From positions 1-64,000 of the forward strand of contig JAFGHO010000064.1 of the NCBI GenBank assembly GCA_016930085.1: a DNA stretch of 64,000 nt. The letters run 5' to 3'. Under the pieces are notes generated by a model that saw only the letters and a list, made by a program, of their open reading frames with translations, ran no database searches and was not told the origin of the DNA. Positions within the stretch are counted from its first letter, which is position 1. Each line of letters starts with the position of its first letter. Below, piece after piece: positions 9,496 through 17,895 of the stretch. This DNA comes from Spirochaetales bacterium (GTDB lineage Bacteria; Spirochaetota; Spirochaetia; SZUA-6; JAFGRV01). Position numbers and translations under genes: made by a program.

Positions 9496-10541
9496 TGTTT
9501 CGCCTCTCGCCCTTGACAAAGAAAACGGTGCATCAGGTTTTTAAAAACAAGCGTACGTTCGTTTCCCTGGTTATCCTTTTCGTTCTCTATTTATTGTCGG
9601 TTTTTTCGGAATTGATCGCCTGCGATAAACCGATCGTTATCCGCTACAATGAAAAACTCTATTTCTTTTCCGCTTTTATTTTCTATCCCGAAAAAACATT
9701 CGGGGGAATCCGAGACACCGAAGCTCAGTACAAGGAACTCGCCGTATCGGCTGTGTTTACGGCGGATCGGGGCAACTTCATGATTTTTCCGCCCGTCCCC
9801 TACGGCCCTTACGCTTCGAACCTTTCGGAGCTTGAATCCAAACCGCCTACCCGTCCGGACGAACGGCACCCGCTTGGAACGGATGACAGGGGGAGGGATG
9901 TGTTCGCGCGATTGCTTTACGGATTCCGTGTGTCGTTCAATCTCGCATTCATCCTTCTTTGTTGTGCAATCGCGATCGGGGTAACCGTCGGCGCACTGCG
10001 GGGGTATATCGGCGGCTTTTTTGATCTGGCATTCGGGGGTGTCATCGAGGTACTCGGGGCCATGCCGGTCATCTCTATCGTCATCCTCATCGGATCCATT
10101 TACGGGAAAAGCTTTTTCACCCTGGTTTCGGTATTCTCGGTATTTTCCTGGATCTGCCTTGCTTCTTTCGTAAGAACCGAGGTGCTGCGTGTTAAGGAAT
10201 CGAGCTATGTCGATGCGGCCCGTTCGCTTGGTGTCGGACGATGCGCCGTCTTCTTTTCCGAAGTCCTTCCCAACATCCTCGCCCCGGTTTTCACCTTTGC
10301 CCCGTTTTTTCTCATCGGTGCGATGAGTTTTCTCACCGGTCTCGATTATCTCGGATTCGGGCTTCCCGCCACGACGCCGAATTGGGGGGACCTCCTGCGG
10401 CAGGGAATGGAACACCGGTCGAGCTACTGGCTGTCCGTTTTTCCCTCTCTCTCGCTTTGTGCCGTATTGCTTTTACTTGCATTCGTCGGCCGGGGGTTGA
10501 GGGAGATCATGAATCACGGGGAATACGCGCGGTTGGAGTAG
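9495..10541 (+). CDS. Oligopeptide-type ABC transporter permease (OppC/YejE family)
   Basis: 348 residues. GGGGAG 7 bases upstream favours the ATG at 9495 over the GTG just before it. After the first membrane helix there is a large extracytoplasmic insert of about 90 residues (from about 40 to 125), as in the YejE branch. It is followed by the family hallmark HPLGTDDRGRDVFARLLYG and five further helices. The EAA loop (YVDAARSLGVGRCAVFFSEV) is intact. Partner of the upstream permease and of the two downstream ATPases. By family the cargo would be peptides, but without a binding protein the substrate is open. Confidence 0.88.
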   Translation: MFRLSPLTKKTVHQVFKNKRTFVSLVILFVLYLLSVFSELIACDKPIVIRYNEKLYFFSAFIFYPEKTFGGIRDTEAQYKELAVSAVFTADRGNFMIFPPVPYGPYASNLSELESKPPTRPDERHPLGTDDRGRDVFARLLYGFRVSFNLAFILLCCAIAIGVTVGALRGYIGGFFDLAFGGVIEVLGAMPVISIVILIGSIYGKSFFTLVSVFSVFSWICLASFVRTEVLRVKESSYVDAARSLGVGRCAVFFSEVLPNILAPVFTFAPFFLIGAMSFLTGLDYLGFGLPATTPNWGDLLRQGMEHRSSYWLSVFPSLSLCAVLLLLAFVGRGLREIMNHGEYARLE

Positions 10542-10549
10542 GACGATAT

Positions 10550-11548
10550 ATGGAAACAAAAGAGGAACTGCTTGTCGTTAAAGGATTTTCCATCGGGTTT
10601 TCTTCCGGCGATGCGTGGACGGACGCGGTCGATAATGTCTCGTTTGCCGTGAAGCGGAATGAATGTGTCGGCCTTCTCGGCGGGTCGGGCTGCGGAAAAA
10701 GTCTTCTTGCGAAGGCAATCGTCGGACTGCTGCCGCGAGGGGGGGGGATTGTCCGGCGGGGCCGTATTGTCTTCAAGGGTACCGACATCCTCGATCTTCC
10801 TTTGTCACGGTTTTATGATATCAGGGGAAAAGAGATCGGTGCCGTCTTTCAGGATTCGACGGACGCCCTTAATCCCGTCAAACGAATCGGACGGCAGGTC
10901 TCGGAAGCCTTGCGCATCCATTACCCAAGAATGAAAAAAGAGGAAGTCGACGAATACTGCGTTTCGATTCTCCGGAGGGTCGGGTTTTCTGAACCGGACC
11001 GGCTTGCCGTATCGTTTCCGCACATGTTGTCGGAGGGAATGAGAAAGCGCATAATGATCGCCATGGCCATGATTCTGCGTCCTGATCTGCTTATCGCCGA
11101 TGAACCCACGGCGGCGCTTGATGTTACCATCCGGGTACAGATCGCGGATCTTCTTGAAAGCCTCAAGCGGGAATTCCGAACTTCGATACTTCTTTTGACC
11201 CGTCACCCGGGGATCGCGGCTGATATGTGCGACCGGGTCATTGTCATGCAAGCGGGAAGAATCATCGAACGGGCATCCGCGAATCAGCTTTTTAAAAGCC
11301 CGCTTCACCCGTATACGAAAGCCCTTCTCGGGTGCGTCCCGTTGCTCCGGAAAACTGCGGACGGATTTTCTTCACTCAAACCGGTAACGCGGCAGACGGG
11401 AAATGACCGGAAGGGGTGCCGTTTTTTGGCCGCATGTAAAAAAAGATTTTACCGGTGCGAAGCCGATACGCCGCCACCGCTTTTTCGTGTCACGGAACAC
11501 AGAGCCGTCGCATGCTGGTTATATGAAAAGAAGGGGGGGGAGAGATGA
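10550..11548 (+). CDS. ABC transporter ATP-binding protein (OppD/DppD type) with altered motifs
   Basis: 332 residues from the ATG at 10550; the longer open frame overlaps the permease. Walker A (GGSGCGKS, 44-51), Q-loop (Q101 in VFQDSTDALNP) and Walker B with catalytic glutamate (LLIADEP, E185) are intact. Two motifs deviate. The signature reads LSEGM (160-164) instead of LSGGQ/LSGGM. In the switch region the expected THD reads TRH, placing Arg218 where the catalytic histidine belongs and His219 one position later. The C-terminal Opp/Dpp extension (from about 270) contains cysteines of the sort that bind an iron-sulfur cluster in some homologues. Its last codon overlaps the next gene (ATGA). 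Confidence 0.85.
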   Translation: METKEELLVVKGFSIGFSSGDAWTDAVDNVSFAVKRNECVGLLGGSGCGKSLLAKAIVGLLPRGGGIVRRGRIVFKGTDILDLPLSRFYDIRGKEIGAVFQDSTDALNPVKRIGRQVSEALRIHYPRMKKEEVDEYCVSILRRVGFSEPDRLAVSFPHMLSEGMRKRIMIAMAMILRPDLLIADEPTAALDVTIRVQIADLLESLKREFRTSILLLTRHPGIAADMCDRVIVMQAGRIIERASANQLFKSPLHPYTKALLGCVPLLRKTADGFSSLKPVTRQTGNDRKGCRFLAACKKRFYRCEADTPPPLFRVTEHRAVACWLYEKKGGER

Positions 11549-12522
11549 ATCCGGTATTCATGGAGGTTCGCGATATTAAAAAATATTATCCAGACAGAAA
11601 GCGCACGATATTTCAAAAACGGCAATATATCAGGGCGGTCAATGGTGTATCGCTTGATGTGAGGCAGGGAGAAATTATCGGACTGATCGGCGAATCCGGC
11701 TGCGGAAAGACGACGATTGCAAGGATACTGGCCGGTCTCGAGATGCCCACCGCCGGAGAAATTTATTTCAGGGGGGAAAAGGTAAAGAAACTGAGGGGAA
11801 GAGATGCAAAACGGTATAAAAAGGAGGTTCAGTATGTCTTCGAAGATCCGTATGCATCGCTCAATCCCAAAAAAAACGTGTGCGGGATTGTCGGTACCGG
11901 TATCAGGGCATTTCGTCTGCTCGCCGGAAAGAGAAGGATCGTCGATGAGGTGAAAACAATGCTTTCGATTGTGGGCCTGTCGCCCTCGTGCCTCTCGCTG
12001 TACCCCGTCGATTTTTCCGTCTTCCAGGCTCTACGGATCGCCATCGCCCGGTCGCTGGCGGTCAACCCGCGACTTCTCGTTTGCGACGAGATATTGTCCC
12101 GTCTGGACATTCCATTGCGGGCGGATATCGTCAATCTGATCCGGGATATCCGGCGGCAGTTCGGTCTTTCTGTTCTTTTTATTTCGAAAGATCTTGCCAT
12201 GATAAGGCACATTTCAGAGAGAATTATCGTCATATATAAAGGAAGGATAATGGAAGCCGCCCCCGCTAAAAGCCTTCTCGAAAACACCTCCCATCCCTAT
12301 ACTCGCGCACTCATATCGGCGGTCGCCTTACCGGTATCCGGCACCGGAAGCAGACGGGTCGTTCTGAAAGGGGAGACCGCCCCGGTAACGGGGGAGATAA
12401 AGGGGTGCTGCTTTTCCGACAGGTGTTATATGGCGGCCGATATATGTTTTCGCGAACCCCCGCTTGCGCGCCGGCTTGTCCCCGGCCATACATCGTATTG
12501 TCACTTTGCCGAACGGGTATGA
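11545..12522 (+). CDS. ABC transporter ATP-binding protein (OppF/DppF type), catalytically degenerate
   Basis: 325 residues with a strong GGGGGGGAGAG ribosome site. Walker A (GESGCGKTT, 49-57) and the Walker B aspartate and glutamate (CDE, 181-182) are kept. The Q-loop glutamine is Glu100 (VFEDPYASLNP), the signature is FSVFQ (157-161) instead of LSGGQ, the proline after Walker B is Ile, and the switch histidine is Lys215 (FISKDLAMI instead of FISHDL). The rest follows OppF closely, including the C-terminal oligopeptide-transport extension with several cysteines. The reading frame is intact, so this looks like retained divergence rather than decay. It would pair with the upstream ATPase under the two permeases. 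Confidence 0.85.
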   Translation: MNPVFMEVRDIKKYYPDRKRTIFQKRQYIRAVNGVSLDVRQGEIIGLIGESGCGKTTIARILAGLEMPTAGEIYFRGEKVKKLRGRDAKRYKKEVQYVFEDPYASLNPKKNVCGIVGTGIRAFRLLAGKRRIVDEVKTMLSIVGLSPSCLSLYPVDFSVFQALRIAIARSLAVNPRLLVCDEILSRLDIPLRADIVNLIRDIRRQFGLSVLFISKDLAMIRHISERIIVIYKGRIMEAAPAKSLLENTSHPYTRALISAVALPVSGTGSRRVVLKGETAPVTGEIKGCCFSDRCYMAADICFREPPLARRLVPGHTSYCHFAERV

Positions 12523-12529
12523 CGGGGCG

Positions 12530-12694
12530 CTAAAATAGCGGATAGATAAAGGGTGCCAGGGATGAACTCGCGACGATCAGGAGTGTGATAATGAGCAGAA
12601 TCACAATGAGGGGAATGATCCACCACGCCTTGTTATGCCACGCGAATCCGAAAAACTCCTTTAGCAGTTTGCCGAGATGTCTGAAAAACCGCAT
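12530..12694 (-). CDS. DUF5989 small membrane protein
   Basis: A 54-residue gene. The protein starts MRFFRHLGKLLKEFF, has one strongly hydrophobic helix (about residues 25-43) and ends in SSSLAPFIYPLF. That tail, with the ALAPFIY-like element, is the hallmark of DUF5989 proteins, which usually sit beside carbamoyltransferase and SxtJ genes, as here. AAGGAG lies 10 bases before the ATG, overlapping the end of the carbamoyltransferase gene region (27 bases separate the two frames). Probably a partner in the membrane of SxtJ and the enzyme; its molecular role is not known. It ends next to the convergent transporter operon. Confidence 0.85.
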   Translation of the reverse strand: MRFFRHLGKLLKEFFGFAWHNKAWWIIPLIVILLIITLLIVASSSLAPFIYPLF

Positions 12695-12721
12695 TATTGT
12701 ATAACTCCTTTACTCTTGATT

Positions 12722-14551
12722 TCAATCCAGAATCGTATCATACTGCCATTTTTCGCTCTTTGAGTGATCGGGCTGTTCTTCCTTGTAGAGTATATATGAA
12801 CCGAGGACGAGGCAGTCCATTTGTGTGCGCATAAAACAACGGTAGGCATCCTCAGGCGAACAGACGATCGGTTCGCCCCGCACATTGAAGGATGTATTGA
12901 TGATGATTCCGTATCCGGTAAGGTTTCTGAACGCTTTAATAATTTCATAGTAACGGGGGTGATGGGTATTGCCGACCGTCTGGATGCGGGCGGAATAATC
13001 GACATGGGTAATCGCAGGTATATCGGAGCGTTTCGTATTTATCCGCTGTCTTATGGTGAGGTCGTCCGTAGGTGCCGGGTTGTGGCGCCGTTTTTTTACG
13101 ACAGGCGCGACAAGCAGCATGTACGGGCTGGGCCTGTCCAGTTCGAAAAACTCTCCGCAGTCCTCTTCGAGGCACGAGGGGGCGAACGGCCGGAACGATT
13201 CCCTCGCCTTGATTTTTTTGTTCATGATAAGCTGCATTTCGGGCGACCGGGCGTCACCGATAATAGACCGGCTGCCCAATGCCCTCGGGCCGAACTCCAT
13301 TCTGCCGGTAAAAACGCCAACGACTTTTCCTTTGTCGATCTGTTGTGAAATGATCTGCGGCCACATCCGGTCACTCAGACGATGTGCCGGATAGTTGTTC
13401 TGTTTGAGAAAAGCGTCGATGTCGTCATCGGAATATGAAGGTCCCAGATAAGCGCCCTTCATACTGTCGTTTTTATTGTCCGGGCGGCGTTCATTGCCGC
13501 ATATCTGGTACCACACCATGAGCGCGGCCCCCAGTGCGCCCCCTGCATCTCCCGCCGCGGGTTGAATCCATATGTCTTTGAACATTTGTTCCTGAACGAT
13601 TTTCCCATTGGCGACACAGTTAAGGGCGACGCCGCCGGCAAGACAAAGGTATTCCTCCCCCGTCACTTCTTTTGTATGGTTCGCCATTCTGAGAACGATC
13701 ATTTCCGTTACTTCCTGAATCGAACGTGCAATGTCCATCTCCCGGCGGGTTATCTCTGTTTCCGGCTTTCTCGGGGGACCGTCGAAGAGGCGTTCGAATT
13801 TCTTGTTGATCATCCGCATACCGGACAGATAGCTGAAATAGTCCATATTCAGCCGGAACGAGCCGTCATTCTTGAGATCGACGAGCTTTTCAAGGATACG
13901 GTCGACATAGAGGGGCTTTCCGTACGGGGCGAGCCCCATCAGTTTATATTCACCCGAGTTTACCCTGAATCCGACATAATAGGTAAAGGCCGAATAAAGA
14001 AGTCCGAGTGAATGAGGGAACCGGAGTTCCTTGATAAGTTCGAACCTGTTTCCCGATCCACGGCCGATCGCGCTGGTGGTCCATTCGCCGACCCCGTCAA
14101 TGGTGAGTATTGCCGCCCGTTCGAAAGGTGACGGGAAAAAAGCGCTCGCGGCATGGGACTGGTGGTGGTCAAGGAAATAGAGGTCGTCCGGCATGACGAT
14201 TCCGGATTTGTGGAGTATTTCCTCGATTAAAAGCGGCACCCAGAGTTTTTGTTTGATCCATATGGGAAGTGCCTCGGTCGCGGAACGGACTCCGAGGGGG
14301 GCGATGTTCGTATATGTCGTGAGAATTCGCGCGAACTTTTTGATCGGTTTATCGTAGAACACGACCGCATCGAGATCGTTTTTCCCGATATTGCCTTCTT
14401 TCAGGCAGTAGGCGATCGCGCTTTCGGGGAACCGCTGGTCATGCTTGTTTCGCGTGAATCGTTCTTCCTGTGCCGCGGCCACAATATCGCCGTCTTTAAC
14501 AAGTGCCGCGGCCGAATCATGATAAAGAGCGCTGATTCCGAGTATGTTCAT
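12722..14551 (-). CDS. Carbamoyltransferase (NodU/CmcH/TobZ family)
   Basis: 609 residues, the standard family length. The N-terminal Kae1-like domain begins MNILGISALYHDSAAALV and carries the HDSAA and HHQSHAASAF elements used for metal and ATP binding and carbamoyl-adenylate formation. The C-terminal domain (from about 400) has GRMEFGPRALGSRSI and the FNVRGEPIVCSPEDAY motif. These enzymes O-carbamoylate sugars, antibiotics or nodulation factors from carbamoyl phosphate and ATP. The acceptor here is unknown. With SxtJ upstream (TGATG overlap) and DUF5989 downstream it forms a recurrent cassette, which suggests modification of an envelope or exported glycan or metabolite rather than an antibiotic cluster, since no other biosynthesis genes adjoin. 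Confidence 0.9.
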   Translation of the reverse strand: MNILGISALYHDSAAALVKDGDIVAAAQEERFTRNKHDQRFPESAIAYCLKEGNIGKNDLDAVVFYDKPIKKFARILTTYTNIAPLGVRSATEALPIWIKQKLWVPLLIEEILHKSGIVMPDDLYFLDHHQSHAASAFFPSPFERAAILTIDGVGEWTTSAIGRGSGNRFELIKELRFPHSLGLLYSAFTYYVGFRVNSGEYKLMGLAPYGKPLYVDRILEKLVDLKNDGSFRLNMDYFSYLSGMRMINKKFERLFDGPPRKPETEITRREMDIARSIQEVTEMIVLRMANHTKEVTGEEYLCLAGGVALNCVANGKIVQEQMFKDIWIQPAAGDAGGALGAALMVWYQICGNERRPDNKNDSMKGAYLGPSYSDDDIDAFLKQNNYPAHRLSDRMWPQIISQQIDKGKVVGVFTGRMEFGPRALGSRSIIGDARSPEMQLIMNKKIKARESFRPFAPSCLEEDCGEFFELDRPSPYMLLVAPVVKKRRHNPAPTDDLTIRQRINTKRSDIPAITHVDYSARIQTVGNTHHPRYYEIIKAFRNLTGYGIIINTSFNVRGEPIVCSPEDAYRCFMRTQMDCLVLGSYILYKEEQPDHSKSEKWQYDTILD

Positions 14552-14955
14552 CAGTATTGCCGCCTGAAATTATCTTTATCAAAACTCCCTGAATAGGGGG
14601 TCCAGTAACTCTCTCCGGTTCCCGGGAAAGAACGTTCGAGAGGATCTTTATTCCGCAGCAGTTGGACCAGTCTTGCCGGTACAAACCACAGAAAGTAAAA
14701 GGGAACAAGAAGCAGCCACGTGACGATTATTCCCGTGAATTTCATCACGATATGCTGAAAACGAATGACGACCCCCGAAACCGGTCTTAAAAAGATTCCC
14801 GTTACCAGAACGAGTACTCCCGTTGCTGCGAGAATGATTGCCACAATATAGTGGGTGCTGAAAAAATAGAGTAATCCCCCGGCGATAAGCATAATTGCCG
14901 CTTGAATAATAATCCTGAGGAGGATGGTTTTTGAAGAAGTGTTTTTCATGTCCAT
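14551..14955 (-). CDS. SxtJ family membrane protein
   Basis: 134 residues with three or four hydrophobic segments (about 12-32, 36-52, 70-92) and a polar C-terminus ending in an aromatic and basic tail. The sequence PFYFLWFVPARLVQLL and the tail with DPLERSF...SYW fit the SxtJ family, first named in saxitoxin clusters but widespread beside NodU-type carbamoyltransferases. Its stop codon overlaps the carbamoyltransferase start, so the two are translationally coupled. Function not established; probably a membrane partner of the enzyme. Confidence 0.8.
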   Translation of the reverse strand: MDMKNTSSKTILLRIIIQAAIMLIAGGLLYFFSTHYIVAIILAATGVLVLVTGIFLRPVSGVVIRFQHIVMKFTGIIVTWLLLVPFYFLWFVPARLVQLLRNKDPLERSFPGTGESYWTPYSGSFDKDNFRRQY

Positions 14956-15037
14956 ATTGATTTATTATGTCCCCTTATTATACATAATTAATGATTTATT
15001 TCAAGATAAAAGATGCCGTATTCGAGTGCTTGCGGAT

Positions 15038-15451
15038 TCATAAGCGCCAGTCCAGAATGAAGACAACATATCCGGTTGCGATTCCGAGAATATCATAGAT
15101 CAGGTCTTTATAACTGAAGAGATCGTACGTCCATAGATCGTAACATTCCTTGAGTATACCCAGGGTGAAGGCCGATGAGAGAGAGACGGCCGCCGCCTCG
15201 GGATCGGCTATATGTAGCTGATGATGGAAAAACTGGTAGGCCGAACCTGTAAGGGAAAAACTGAAAAGCCAGTGCCAGAATTTGTCCATTCCGAACCATT
15301 CATCTTTCGGTGAAGCGGGATACGCGTCAAAATCGTCCAACCTTTCGATAGCTGGAATTGCCGGCTCCCGGGAAACGGGATAATAGACCGGTGTGTCGAT
15401 GGACGCGGTAATATTCAAAACAAAAAGTAGGTAAACCAGAGATATCGACAT
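15038..15451 (-). CDS. YfiM/DUF2279-like exported or membrane protein
   Basis: 137 residues with a short hydrophobic N-terminus (MSISLVYLLFVLNITA) that could be a signal peptide. The core, DKFWHWLFSFSLTGSAYQF followed by FTLGILKECYDLW and KDLIYDILGIATGYV, matches the pattern of DUF2279/YfiM proteins: a DKxxH motif, a G-x-x-KE-x-YD element and a final membrane helix with DxxG. GGAGG about 9 bases upstream supports the start. Function unknown; likely a small envelope protein. It stands alone, with 82 bases to the SxtJ gene on the same strand. Confidence 0.65.
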   Translation of the reverse strand: MSISLVYLLFVLNITASIDTPVYYPVSREPAIPAIERLDDFDAYPASPKDEWFGMDKFWHWLFSFSLTGSAYQFFHHQLHIADPEAAAVSLSSAFTLGILKECYDLWTYDLFSYKDLIYDILGIATGYVVFILDWRL

Positions 15452-15559
15452 AATGTTGTTCCTCCCCGATAACGGCGGCCTCCGAACGAATCGGAGTTTT
15501 TTGTGCCGTTTATTGTTAATAGATCAATGCGTGCGTCGCAAGATGCAGTATATAATAAC

Positions 15560-15597
15560 AAAAAAAAGCAATCCCGCAAACAGGCGCGGAATTGCTT
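15560..15597 (-). terminator. Rho-independent terminator after the first sigma factor gene
   Basis: On the minus strand a stem of 11 pairs (AGCAATTCCGC against GCGGGATTGCT, one wobble) with a loop of about 8 bases is followed by eight T. It lies about 110 bases past the sigma-factor stop. Confidence 0.85.
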
Positions 15598-15705
15598 AAA
15601 GAGGAAGAAACCAAAGAGTTTTATCCGGCATGTAAGCAACGCTTCCCACCCGGATCACTCAATGATAGCTATAATACTCTCTGCTCCCCTGTTTTTCTTT
15701 CCGTC

Positions 15706-16593
15706 TCAGGAAAGGTAATTCTTGAGGAGTTGTATTTCATCGTTACTTTTCAACCGGTCCAGTGCCCGCTTTTCGATCTGGCGAATACGTTCTTTTGTCA
15801 GATTGAACATATTGCCTATTTCCCTTAATGATGAGGGCATCTTTCCGTTCAATCCAAAGCGATACTCGATGATCTCCGCTTCCTTTTGGGAAAGGGTGTG
15901 GAGGATATTGTTGATTTCGAAACGAAGCGAACTGTCGATTATCTGTTCCGACGGTGTCTTATACGTCTTGTCTTCCACGAAATCCTTGAGGGGTGTTGCA
16001 TCGGCTTCGATAAAAACAGGTGTGTCTAGAGAAAGCATCTCCCTCGAAATATTGAGGAGTTCTTCGACAAGTCCCTTTTCCATATTAAGCTGCTGGGCTA
16101 TTTCGCTGATCTTCGTCTTCAAGCCCTTCTTGTTCTGCAGATCGTCCTTTACCCGTTCAATTTTCGATATTTCATAAATTCTGTTCATGGGAAGTCTGAT
16201 CATCCTGCTTTTTTCGCTTATTGCCTTCAGGATTCGCTGCCGTATCCACCATACCGCGTACGATATAAAATGATAGCCTTTGCTTACGTCGAACTTCTCG
16301 ATAGCGTTGATGAGACCGATATTACCCTCGCTTATCAGATCTTCAAGCGGAAGCCCCTGGCTTTGATACTGTTTTGCTACATTCACCACAAAGCGAAGGT
16401 TCGCCTTTATCAGTTTCTCTTTTGCTTCAATATCTCCTTTTGAAGCGCGAATAGCATAATTTTTCTCTTCTTCCCTGGTGAGGAGTTCGATTTTGTTGAT
16501 CTCTTTCAAATATATCGCCAGTATGTTATCGGCATCTTTCCGTCTTGTTTTTATTTTTACCTTTTTCTGTGGCTTTCTTGGTATCGTGTTCAT
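15706..16593 (-). CDS. RNA polymerase sigma-70 family factor (RpoD-related, group 2 size)
   Basis: 295 residues. Region 1.2 (DNILAIYLKEINKIELLTREEE), region 2 with core-binding and -10 recognition elements (LRFVVNVAKQYQSQGLPLED, GYHFISYAVWWIRQ), region 3, and region 4 with a helix-turn-helix (LREIGNMFNLTKERIRQIEK) are all present. The large N-terminal region 1.1 and the non-conserved insert of a housekeeping RpoD are absent, so this is an alternative, RpoS/RpoH-like group 2 factor. The basic N-terminus (residues 5-20) is lysine and arginine rich. It is very similar to the second sigma factor at 20562, which points to a duplication. AGAGGT about 9 bases upstream is the probable ribosome site. 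Confidence 0.9.
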   Translation of the reverse strand: MNTIPRKPQKKVKIKTRRKDADNILAIYLKEINKIELLTREEEKNYAIRASKGDIEAKEKLIKANLRFVVNVAKQYQSQGLPLEDLISEGNIGLINAIEKFDVSKGYHFISYAVWWIRQRILKAISEKSRMIRLPMNRIYEISKIERVKDDLQNKKGLKTKISEIAQQLNMEKGLVEELLNISREMLSLDTPVFIEADATPLKDFVEDKTYKTPSEQIIDSSLRFEINNILHTLSQKEAEIIEYRFGLNGKMPSSLREIGNMFNLTKERIRQIEKRALDRLKSNDEIQLLKNYLS

Positions 16594-17079
16594 TGCTCAG
16601 TACCTCTGAAAATATTATGCAAAAAGCGTGCCATGAATGGATGATGTGCTGTGTTCTAAATTTCATTATTATAAGGAATTAAACTGCATGAAAACACTTC
16701 ATTACCAATTAAATTAATAAATGTGGCATTATGACACATTTGCACATATATGCGTATAAAGTGTGTCAAAAACAGCAGTAATGACGGTAAAATCTCTAAT
16801 ATGACTAAAATAGTGAGGTTTATTTCCACAATAAATGACCATGACAATACAAACCCGCCGTTCGGCCTGGTACGAAAGCGAATCGTCACCTCGGTATCGA
16901 TACATTTACCTAATCCCCGGATTTTTTCATATTGTTACCACTTGTTGCAGGCATGATCATTCTGGTATATTGATAACGATTGTGAACAACCTGAAAAACA
17001 GTGATTCGATATAACTCGCTCCGGTGTACGCCGGGGGTAAGCCTGTTATACGGCTGCGTGGTATCAAGGGAGGATTCAT
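16594..17079. other. Divergent intergenic region between sigma factor and punA
   Basis: AT-rich in the first half, without an open frame that looks coding. A minus-strand TATAAT (16668-16673) lies about 75 bases before the sigma-factor start but lacks a good -35 box. On the plus strand TTGTTG (16942-16947) and TATATT (16966-16971), 18 bases apart, could drive punA. No RNA gene is recognised. Confidence 0.4.
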
Positions 17080-17895
17080 CTGAAAGCCGGATTCTTAAAA
17101 AAAAGAGACAAGGCCGTGGCTTCGATAAAAAGAAAATGCAGTACGACCGTCGAAGTCGGTATCATCCTGGGGTCGGGATTGGGAGAGTTCGTCGACGCTA
17201 TCGGGGGAACGGTCATCCCCTTCCCGGCGATCGCCGGTTTTCCGGTTTCCCGCATCCGGGGCCATCGCCGCACGCTAAAAATCGCGAACGGCCTTGCGGT
17301 ATTTGCAGGAAGATTTCACCTTTATGAGGGAATCGATATGGATGATGTCGTCCTCCCGGTTTTTATTCTCCGTGCACTCGGTGTTCATACGATAATTGTG
17401 ACCAACGCGGCGGGGGGGATAAATCCTTCTTTTTGTCCCGGAGACCTCGTTCTTATCAGGGATCATATCAATCTGATGGGGACAAATCCGCTGATCGGTC
17501 CGCACTTCGAGGAATTGGGTCTGAGGTTTCCCGATATGAGTGATGCTTACAGTAGAGAATTGAGAGAAAACGTCAGGAAATGCGGCAGCTGTGATTTGAA
17601 AGAAGGTGTCTATGCCGCGCTTTCGGGACCCACCTACGAAACACGGGCGGAAGTTCGTATGCTGCGTCTTCTTGGGGCCGATATGGTGGGGATGTCGACC
17701 GTCCCCGAGGTCATCGCGGCTTCCTTTCTTGGCATGTCCGTTCTCGGTATTTCCTGTATCTCGAATATGGCGGCCGGCATCGAGCGAAAACATATATCGC
17801 ATGACGATGTCCTTGCGGCCGGGAAGAAAGCCGGGAAGAACTTCTGCCGTCTTGTTTTTTCGTTTATCGAAAACCTTGGAATCAATCCTGTATGA
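17080..17895 (+). CDS. punA: Purine nucleoside phosphorylase, trimeric type
   Basis: Phosphorolysis of purine (deoxy)nucleosides to base and (deoxy)ribose-1-phosphate in salvage. The family motifs are present: the phosphate loop GIILGSGLG, GHRRTLKI, the VTNAAGGINPSF segment, GVYAALSGPTYETRAEVRM with the base-binding region, and DMVGMSTVPEVIAA followed by SNMAAG. The first conventional start is GTG at 17116 (259 residues) with no clear ribosome site. A CTG at 17080 lies in frame, 6 bases after AAGGGAGG, and gives 271 residues, the family's usual length with a normal N-terminus before the phosphate loop. I therefore favour CTG, with GTG as the alternative. The stop overlaps the next start (ATGA). 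Confidence 0.85.
   Translation: MKAGFLKKRDKAVASIKRKCSTTVEVGIILGSGLGEFVDAIGGTVIPFPAIAGFPVSRIRGHRRTLKIANGLAVFAGRFHLYEGIDMDDVVLPVFILRALGVHTIIVTNAAGGINPSFCPGDLVLIRDHINLMGTNPLIGPHFEELGLRFPDMSDAYSRELRENVRKCGSCDLKEGVYAALSGPTYETRAEVRMLRLLGADMVGMSTVPEVIAASFLGMSVLGISCISNMAAGIERKHISHDDVLAAGKKAGKNFCRLVFSFIENLGINPV

Noticed and set aside
9591-10415. A 274-codon antisense frame within the second permease
   Set aside because: Opposite a family protein; the product is highly charged and lacks any pattern.
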